In this document: positions 58,753 through 64,000 of the stretch, in pieces | How the letters are laid out: every line of letters starts with the position of its first letter | Numbering within the stretch: the first letter of the stretch is position 1 | NCBI GenBank assembly: GCA_034933245.1 | Contig: JAYFNX010000009.1 | Span: 8,074-72,073, forward strand | Length of the DNA: 64,000 nucleotides | Source of the DNA: Pelethousia sp034933245 | GTDB taxonomy: Bacteria; Bacillota; Clostridia; Christensenellales; CAG-138 | Direction of reading: 5' to 3' | Notes under the pieces: generated by a model | Databases searched by the model: none | Told to the model about the DNA's origin: nothing | Seen by the model: only the letters and a program-made list of their open reading frames with translations | Made by a program: the position numbers and the translations under genes

Positions 58753-58937
58753 CTTTAAAATATTTAAAAGTATACTATAGATACACAATAGATCATTGTT
58801 TTTTATAATCTAAATAATTAATAATAAAAATATGGGGAGAGGTTTGCGGTAAGAAATAGATTGCGCTATCTGGTGGAAAGATAAATGATACTCTCGCGCC
58901 GAGTGAGCCTGAAAACAATGGCGCACAAAAAAACGGA

Positions 58938-59165
58938 TTGATAGTAGGGGCTTCACTTGAAATGCCTTTTGACGATGATGATCCTTTAAATGAATGCAAT
59001 ATTCCCGAAAAGGAAACTCTCAATTATCGCAATTATCGCACCACGTATCAGAGAGTATCAAACTTGCCAGATATAACAATCAATGTTGATATGAGCGACT
59101 GGTCGGATGAAAAAATGAGGACTTTCTTTAAGTATGCCTATGGCCAGTTTGAGGGAGAGCAATGA
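58938..59165 (+). CDS. small ORF before the HEPN gene, possible partner
   Basis: 75 residues from a TTG at 58938; the first ATG is at 58962 (MPFDDDDPLNEC). The same frame is open upstream to a TAG near 58858, so the protein may start earlier from a non-ATG codon; none has a clear ribosome binding site. The sequence is acidic and ends VDMSDWSDEKMRTFFKYAYG. Its stop is only six bases before the HEPN gene, which suggests a two-gene unit in which it might be the antitoxin. It resembles nothing I know. Confidence 0.5.
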   Translation: MIVGASLEMPFDDDDPLNECNIPEKETLNYRNYRTTYQRVSNLPDITINVDMSDWSDEKMRTFFKYAYGQFEGEQ

Positions 59166-59171
59166 TATATT

Positions 59172-60146
59172 ATGACAAAAAGACTTCCAAGCCATAATGT
59201 CCCACTTCCTCTTGTCGCTGATGTTGTATGCTATGTAAACAATAAGGGCTCCTCAAGGATTGAAGAACTAAGGGCTTTCACAAACAAAAGTGACGCATAT
59301 ATCAGGAGCTGTTTGGCAATATGTAAGTTACTAGATATTATTCACGAAGATGGGACTGTATCCTCTTTCGTAAACGAATTAGGAAAAACTCCAAATGAAG
59401 CCTTAAAACTAAACGTGTTAAGAAAGCTTATACAGGAGTTTGAGCCATTCATTATATTCATCCAGTATCATTTGAATGGTGAATCTCTCGAAGATTCGGC
59501 ACGCAAAGTATATACAGCCTTCAAATTCGAGGGAAAAGATTATCTGTTTCTAAAAGACTTGTTTTTGGCATGGGGAATGACCACCGATATTTTTTCACCG
59601 GCCCCTGACAGCTTTGTTCTAGAAACGGATATCCAAGAAAGAATATCTATTATCAATTCATTTGCCTTTAACCTTGATGATGACATGGCAATAAGGATGT
59701 ACATTGGAAATAGTCTAGGTGCTGATGTTTTTTCATCATTATTGCCTGCCGAATTAGCAGAACTAGTAGATGCGTATAAAAAATGTGAGACTGACGCTAG
59801 AGGAGCAATCGAGTGTACAGGCCGAGCCTTTGAGGATTTTCTACGTAGGATTTCTTTATCAGTCAATATTGATGCTAGTGGCAAAAATGGTATTGGGCAA
59901 ATTGTTAATGCTCTTTACAACCACAAAAATGCAGCGGGAATATTGGATAATAAAATACATAGCAAACAGTCAAGCATAGGTTCTGCTATTGCGGACATCC
60001 GCAATATGGCTGGACATAGCCTAGAGGCTCGCACATTAGAGAGGTGGGACTTGACATCACATAGCGCCAAAATGTACGCGGAGTTAGTGCTATCAACAAT
60101 CAAAAGTATAAGTAACTACGTGCAACATTCAAATCATACTTTTTGA
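59172..60146 (+). CDS. winged-helix plus HEPN/Abi_C-like protein, candidate defence effector
   Basis: 324 residues. The first 65 look like a winged helix (LVADVVCYVNNKGSSRIEEL, AYIRSCLAICKLLDII). A middle helical region follows (LIQEFEPFIIFIQYHLNGE). The last 110 residues resemble abortive-infection C-terminal and HEPN domains: GRAFEDFLRRISLSVN, then IGSAIADIRNMAGHSLEA, which carries an R-x4-H motif like the HEPN RNase active site. AT-rich and different in base composition from the flanking genome. It is the main cargo of the tRNA-Leu element. RNase activity is inferred. Confidence 0.55.
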   Translation: MTKRLPSHNVPLPLVADVVCYVNNKGSSRIEELRAFTNKSDAYIRSCLAICKLLDIIHEDGTVSSFVNELGKTPNEALKLNVLRKLIQEFEPFIIFIQYHLNGESLEDSARKVYTAFKFEGKDYLFLKDLFLAWGMTTDIFSPAPDSFVLETDIQERISIINSFAFNLDDDMAIRMYIGNSLGADVFSSLLPAELAELVDAYKKCETDARGAIECTGRAFEDFLRRISLSVNIDASGKNGIGQIVNALYNHKNAAGILDNKIHSKQSSIGSAIADIRNMAGHSLEARTLERWDLTSHSAKMYAELVLSTIKSISNYVQHSNHTF

Positions 60147-60154
60147 GTCTGCAA

Positions 60155-60180
60155 GGGGCGGAGAAAACTCCGCCCCTCCC
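60155..60180 (+). terminator. terminator after the HEPN gene
   Basis: GGGGCGGAG, AAAA, CTCCGCCCC, eight bases after the stop. Confidence 0.8.
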
Positions 60181-60329
60181 CCTTTACTTTCTCCCCTCCC
60201 TCCAGTATGATAAAGTTGTGTAACGAAACGAACAAACGTTTCTTGCATTGGCAGAAACCCTCATCGCCAACAACTGAAAATCTATTGGAGCGAACCGAAA
60301 AAACCTGATAACTACAGGACTTTATGGAT

Positions 60330-60413
60330 GCGGAGATGGAATTGGCAGACGTGACGGACTCAAAATCCGTTGCCAGCGATGGCGTGTGGGTTCGAGTCCC
60401 ACCACCGGCACCA
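60330..60413 (+). tRNA. hybrid, probably inactive tRNA-Leu-like sequence at the right end of the element
   Basis: A tRNA-Leu with the same anticodon loop (CTCAAAA), T arm and CACCGGC-ACCA 3' end as the gene at 57252. Its 5' acceptor is GCGGAGA, which does not pair with CACCGGC, and the D-arm region (GGAATTGGCAGACGTG) is only partly alike. The long arm GCCAGCGATGGC is compatible. It looks like the product of recombination between two different tRNA-Leu sequences, so it is unlikely to be charged or processed normally. Confidence 0.7.
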
Positions 60414-60415
60414 AA
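60383..60415 (+). repeat. right attachment repeat (attR)
   Basis: Exact 33-base copy of 57308-57340. With attL it defines an integrated element of about 3.1 kb (57341-60382 plus one repeat). Confidence 0.8.
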
Positions 60416-60497
60416 CACATATAATCCGAACCACTTACGACAGGTTGCACTTGTTGGCGAAGGGTTCGGATTTGTGTTATACTTAGGTTAATTATTT

Positions 60498-60524
60498 AGA
60501 GGGCAAGCAATCGGCTTGTCCTCT
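60498..60524 (+). terminator. hairpin before the coiled-coil gene
   Basis: AGAGGGCAAG, seven bases, CTTGTCCTCT (one G-U pair), then TATGTTTTG. Sits 60 bases before the next gene. A second hairpin of 10 bp with a long loop (AATCCGAACC and its complement) is at 60423-60472. Confidence 0.55.
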
Positions 60525-60583
60525 TATGTTTTGTGTCGTATAATATTAATGGTAATTATTTGTTTTGCAATGGAGGTGCAGGC

Positions 60584-61462
60584 ATGGCTAAGAAGTTTAA
60601 TGCTTCACAATTCAAGAGCCAAATGCGGCAAGCTCAAAACAAGGTAAACCAAGAAGTAAGAAAGCTCAACAACGAAATTAACAAATATAATCGAGAAGTT
60701 AAATCAGCAGTTAATAAGTATAATCAAGAAGTGCGCCGCTATAATTCACAGGTTCGTCAAAATCGAGCTCGTATAGAAAGAGAACTCCGTAAGCTATCGT
60801 CACAGCCAGCTTTTCGTGTTACAACAACATACACAACATCTGTAAGAACCTTAAATACCACTTATGGACAAGTCGCATCGTATTATGATACGTTGGACTA
60901 TCCAAGCGAATTTGAAGACCGCTTTTATTCTGACATAGAACAGGAAAACGCCAATAGTCTTGAAACAGCAAACGCGATAGTCAACGACGCCCCCTCAGAA
61001 GCACCTGCGGCATCCCTTCAAGACAGCATTATTATTGAACAATTGGCACATATTTCTATTGACTTAGATAATCGTTGGCGTGGCGCACTGTTTTCTCTGA
61101 ACCCATCAAACCCAGATGCGACCAGGCATTTTTGCACAAGTGCCAGAGAGATATTTACTGAAATATTTAACGCTAAAGCTCCAGATGAATTAGTTTTTTC
61201 AAAATATCCGAATTGTGAGAAAACGCCTAACGGTAACGCCACACGTCGTTCTAAAATCAATTATTTTCTTGGAAAAAAGGGAATCTCAAACCCTAATGCG
61301 GAAAATTTTGTAGAAGAGGACATCACGAATATATTGGAATTGTTCCATGTTTTGAGTGATGGTACACATGGAGAAGCAGGCCGATATAGCTTCGATAAGC
61401 TCTATGCAGTGAAGAAACGTGTTGAAGATGGCTTGATTTTCTTATGTAATATTGCCAGCTAA
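60584..61462 (+). CDS. coiled-coil protein with a putative nuclease domain (pPIWI-associating type)
   Basis: 292 residues from the ATG behind GGAGG at 60584. The first 75 residues are a charged, regular coiled coil (ASQFKSQMRQAQNKVNQEVR, KYNREVKSAVNKYNQEV). After a linker the C-terminal 130 residues hold the block RWRGALFSLNPSNPDATRHF, SAREIFTEIFNAKAPDEL and LFHVLSDGTHGEAGRY. I recall this block from the predicted pPIWI-associating nuclease family in phage defence regions, but the assignment rests on memory. Composition is AT-rich and it lies directly beside the right end of the element. Confidence 0.55.
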   Translation: MAKKFNASQFKSQMRQAQNKVNQEVRKLNNEINKYNREVKSAVNKYNQEVRRYNSQVRQNRARIERELRKLSSQPAFRVTTTYTTSVRTLNTTYGQVASYYDTLDYPSEFEDRFYSDIEQENANSLETANAIVNDAPSEAPAASLQDSIIIEQLAHISIDLDNRWRGALFSLNPSNPDATRHFCTSAREIFTEIFNAKAPDELVFSKYPNCEKTPNGNATRRSKINYFLGKKGISNPNAENFVEEDITNILELFHVLSDGTHGEAGRYSFDKLYAVKKRVEDGLIFLCNIAS

Positions 61463-61490
61463 TTTAATAAGCTGTATGACTAACGGTCTT

Positions 61491-62404
61491 GTCTAACATC
61501 GTGCACAACTAAGATTCATATCTAACAAACAGGCATAAATTCAAGCACGGTATCCAGCGGTCGTTTGCCGCGTTTTCGGAGCCTCTTTGGGGCCGTTCCG
61601 TATTGTAGTGGACAAGCCAAAGATCCAGGTCTTCCTGGAGATCGTCCACGCTTTCATCGAAGTTTTCACGGAAAGCAATGCGGAAAAACTAATCCAGCAC
61701 AGTCTTGCGGAAGTGTTCAATGAAGCCGTTGGTTTTGGGGGATTTGACCTTTGTCCGCCGATGCTCCATGTCGTTGCGGGCAAGGTACAGCTCGAACGGA
61801 TGGTTCTTCGTTCCGCAGAACTCCCGGCCATTATCGGTCAAAACAGCACCGACGGATAGCCCGTGTTCCAGATAAAGAGGAAATACGTCATGATAAACCA
61901 GTGCAGCGGCGCACTCCGGCTTTTTGCCGGGAGGAAGGAAGCCAAAGGCGTAGGAGCCGTACGTATCCGCCCCGGCATGCAGATAAACCTTCCCGACCCC
62001 TTTCAAGTTGCCGACAAACATCATGTCCTGGCACAACAATTCACCGGGCATTGACGATTCCACGTACCGTTCCTTGAAGCAGGGTTGTGTTTTTCGATCT
62101 TTGCCACCTGCCCGGCTGTCAGCTCGACACCTGTTTCTTGATGGCGTTCTTCGACCTTGGCCAGCGATCATAGGCGCTGGCCATTTCGTTACGGATGAGG
62201 ATCTTTTGTACCATAGGGAATCTGATGGAAGCTTGCCCTGTCCATGCCCCGGCGGCATGCTTCAGGGATGTTTCCCAGGGTTTCGGCCATTTCCAGCACG
62301 CTCAGCCGATGCTTTTCCACCTTCGCAGTCGGATCTTTTCTACACGCTTTCCTGTCATTTTTATTTCCGCCAACATCAATATAGCATCTGATCTGATGTT
62401 AGAC
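61491..62404 (-). mobile_element. decayed IS481-like insertion sequence
   Basis: Bounded by the inverted repeat GTCTAACATC at 61491-61500 and its complement GATGTTAGAC at 62395-62404, 914 bases in all. The inside is a broken transposase gene on the minus strand. The right end lies exactly at the stop codon of a DUF3793 gene. Confidence 0.75.
61530..62350 (-). pseudogene. transposase pseudogene (DDE integrase core)
   Basis: The order of pieces on the minus strand is a helix-turn-helix fragment (KVEKHRLSVLEMAETLGNIP) near 62300, then a scrambled, shifted part, then the integrase core with its catalytic segments: GELLCQDMMFVGN, the second Asp in VLTDNGREF and NGFIEHFRKTVLD. There the frame meets TAG (about 61689) and then resumes as FFRIAFRENFDESVDDLQED and WLVHYNTERPQRG. 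Frameshifts plus a nonsense codon (a Glu codon, GAG, would fit) make it inactive. Confidence 0.85.
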
Positions 62405-62889
62405 TAGCGGCAGCAGAGATAATCTTTGCCGCTGTTCCTAATAAAAGCATCAACATCCTCCGGCGGATAACCAAGGAATACGCCGATTTCATGTGGAAAT
62501 TGAGCGCCGCCAAAACGTCCTTTCAGATGTTCGAGCAAATCGGCCAAAGCACTTTCTGTCGGGTAACCATACCTTTGTAACAACTCTTTTCCGGAAAGGT
62601 TTCTTATTCTTTCATGCAGGAGGGATTCATCATATATGAGCAATCCCGAAGCTGTTTTGGTTTGATACAGTTCCTTGACGCAAAGTCCAGTTCGCTCAGA
62701 AACATGCTTTTCCTGCTCTTTCCAGACATCTTTGCAGCAATGCTGGATGCAGATGAGGGTGGAAGGTTTTATGCCCATCAGTACAGGCGCGGCCGATAAT
62801 AAAAAATATCTTTCCAACTGTTCACGGTGGTTAAGACAGCGAATTCCCTTCCTGAATGCATCCACACTTTCTTCGTTTAAACGCTCCAT
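62404..62889 (-). CDS. DUF3793 protein, apparently C-terminally truncated
   Basis: 161 residues from the ATG at 62889 (AGGAG about eight bases upstream). Family segments: LERYFLLSAAPVLMGIKPST, a central RTGLCVKELYQTKTASGLLI and HEIGVFLGYPPEDVDAFI. Usual members continue for another 40 or so residues after the GK-CxC region; here the protein stops at SGKDYLCCR with a TAG formed at the edge of the insertion sequence. It overlaps the ABC exporter gene end by 13 bases. Confidence 0.82.
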   Translation of the reverse strand: MERLNEESVDAFRKGIRCLNHREQLERYFLLSAAPVLMGIKPSTLICIQHCCKDVWKEQEKHVSERTGLCVKELYQTKTASGLLIYDESLLHERIRNLSGKELLQRYGYPTESALADLLEHLKGRFGGAQFPHEIGVFLGYPPEDVDAFIRNSGKDYLCCR

Positions 62890-64000
62890 CCCAAACTCTC
62901 CTGCTGAATATGCCATAGCTTTGCGTACAGACCGTTTTGCGCTACCAGCTCGTCGTGGGTGCCTTGCTCGGTAAGCCTGCCTTCCTCCAGCACAACAATT
63001 TTGCTCGCCCCGGCAACGGTTTTGAGCCGATGGGCAATGACGATCACCGTCCGGCCTTTGATTAGCTCGGAAATGGCTTCCTGAATCAGGACTTCGTTCT
63101 CCGGGTCAATTGAGGCTGTCGCTTCGTCTAGAAGTACAATGGGCGCGTTCTTGAGGATTGCCCTGGCAATAGAGATCCGCTGACGTTCTCCGCCGGACAG
63201 CGTGCAGCCGTTTTCTCCGATGAGCGTTTCATAACCGTTTTCCATTTTACCGATGAACGCATCGCACCGGGCGATTCTGGCGGCAGCGCGTACTTCTTCA
63301 TCCGTTGCGCCCTCTTTTCCGATGCGGATGTTGTTAATCACCGTGTCATTAAAGAGCACCACATCCTGAAACACAAAACTCATGTACTTCATCAGTGCTT
63401 CGGGGTCGATATCCCGGATATTCCGTCCGCCGATCAAGATTTGACCCTGGTTGACGTCCCAGAACCGTGCGATAAGCCGGGAGATGGTGCTTTTGCCGGA
63501 GCCGGACGGACCCACCAGCGCAGTGACCGAACCCTGGGGCAGTATAAGGTTCATGTTCTTGATGACGTCTTCCTTGTTATAGGCGAAAGTAACGTTCATA
63601 AATTCGATGTTGCAATCCGGGAGCACTACACCCGTATTTCCCTCCATGGGAGGTTCGTCGCGAAGCTGTTGCATGCGCTTAATGGAAGTAAAGAAATACA
63701 TCACCTCGGCGAGCATGGTGAAAATCGCAAGGATAGGCGCGTAAATGCGGGTGCTGATCATGGTAAAAGTCAAAAACTTGACTGTATCCAAGGTGCCCGC
63801 AGTCAGCAGATTGACGCCCACAAGAATCACCACGCCGATGCCGACCTGCAATATAATGGAGGACAGGGTGACAAAAGTTCCGGCAATTGCCTCAAAGGTG
63901 ATTGCTTCCTTCATCATCTGTTTCAACGCCGCTTTTAGTGCCGCCGATTTTTCGCCGGAAAGGCCGAAAGCTTTTACCACCTTGATGCCGTCCAGATATT
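62877..64000 (-). CDS. ABC exporter (membrane plus ATPase), partial
   Basis: The gene runs off the right edge; at least 370 C-terminal residues are present. The visible part has two last membrane helices (TFVTLSSIILQVGIGVVILV, IYAPILAIFTMLAEVMYFF) and a complete nucleotide-binding domain: VGPSGSGKSTISRL, the signature TLSGGERQRISIARAI, Walker B PIVLLDEATASIDPE and the His switch (VIVIAHRLKTV). A type IV (MsbA/LmrA-like) exporter, often encoded in heterodimeric pairs; a partner would be outside the window. Confidence 0.92.
   Translation of the reverse strand, partial: YLDGIKVVKAFGLSGEKSAALKAALKQMMKEAITFEAIAGTFVTLSSIILQVGIGVVILVGVNLLTAGTLDTVKFLTFTMISTRIYAPILAIFTMLAEVMYFFTSIKRMQQLRDEPPMEGNTGVVLPDCNIEFMNVTFAYNKEDVIKNMNLILPQGSVTALVGPSGSGKSTISRLIARFWDVNQGQILIGGRNIRDIDPEALMKYMSFVFQDVVLFNDTVINNIRIGKEGATDEEVRAAARIARCDAFIGKMENGYETLIGENGCTLSGGERQRISIARAILKNAPIVLLDEATASIDPENEVLIQEAISELIKGRTVIVIAHRLKTVAGASKIVVLEEGRLTEQGTHDELVAQNGLYAKLWHIQQESLGWSV

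Larger units (their letters stand above)
58406..58937. other. AT-rich non-coding stretch of the element
   Basis: About 530 bases. It contains a perfect 11-bp hairpin (58579-58613, GTGCTTAGGGC and its complement) and two copies of a 22-base repeat. A frame of about 45 codons lacks an ATG at its start; it includes MGIRRYGGIFIENLED and the first repeat copy (58519-58540) encodes RRYGGIF. The second copy (58731-58752) encodes the same residues before an early stop. This looks like debris of a duplicated short gene. Confidence 0.45.

Noticed and set aside
1..64000. CRISPR arrays
   Set aside because: No series of regularly spaced short repeats was seen; the only repeats are attachment sites, a 22-base pair and the duplicated binding-protein domain.

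Overview
The window looks like a chromosomal segment of a moderately GC-rich Bacillota, most likely a Clostridia-type anaerobe. Evidence: the S10-spc-alpha ribosomal gene order with a KOW (L14e-like) gene between map and infA, zinc-ribbon forms of S4, S14, L24, L36 and adenylate kinase, a T-box leader before leuS, a type III glutamine synthetase, a YesM/YesN-type regulator pair, and AGGAGG ribosome binding sites. I cannot name the genus.

Layout. (1) 1-945: a VOC-fold gene and a gene-poor gap. (2) 917-16757, minus strand: one long ribosomal operon from a promoter near 16.74 kb (rpsJ first) to rplQ and a terminator, including secY, adk, map, infA and rpoA. rpoA carries an in-frame TAG. (3) 16.8-21.5 kb, minus: a lipoprotein, prfB with its programmed frameshift, and secA. 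(4) 21.7-27.4 kb, plus: an EamA transporter, a YdcF-like protein, glutamine synthetase III and glutamate dehydrogenase (ammonium assimilation). (5) 27.4-29.7 kb, plus: a GntR-regulated ABC transporter operon ending in an orphan transketolase C-terminal domain. (6) 30-35.8 kb, minus: tadA, dihydrolipoyl dehydrogenase, a D-aminoacylase-like enzyme, and a DUF4173 / small HTH / DUF2975 membrane set.

(7) 35.9-47.5 kb, minus: a complete sugar uptake and catabolism locus. YesN and YesM-type regulators and a catalytically dead RbsA-like protein come first, then RbsA, RbsC, a binding protein with two nearly identical sugar-binding domains in one chain, an FGGY kinase, a D-lyxose-isomerase-family cupin and a PfkB kinase. 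(8) 47.8-56.1 kb: GIY-YIG/DUF2087 pair, leuS with T-box, a PHP phosphatase, a NifU-like scaffold with a two-piece permease behind a long structured leader, a lipoprotein, aroD and a PQ-loop-like protein.

(9) 56.5-64 kb: a mobile and defence-like region. A tRNA-Leu(CAA) is followed by a tyrosine recombinase and an AT-rich ~3.1 kb element carrying a small ORF and a winged-HTH plus HEPN-like protein. The element ends in a second, hybrid tRNA-Leu sequence that shares a 33-bp direct repeat with the first. Beyond it lie a coiled-coil putative nuclease, a decayed IS481-like element that appears to truncate a DUF3793 gene, and an ABC exporter running off the right edge.

The best candidates for something new are the tRNA-Leu element with its HEPN module, the dead ABC ATPase translationally coupled to a histidine kinase that has almost no sensor, the fused double sugar-binding protein, the structured leader of the NifU/permease operon, and the TAG inside rpoA.
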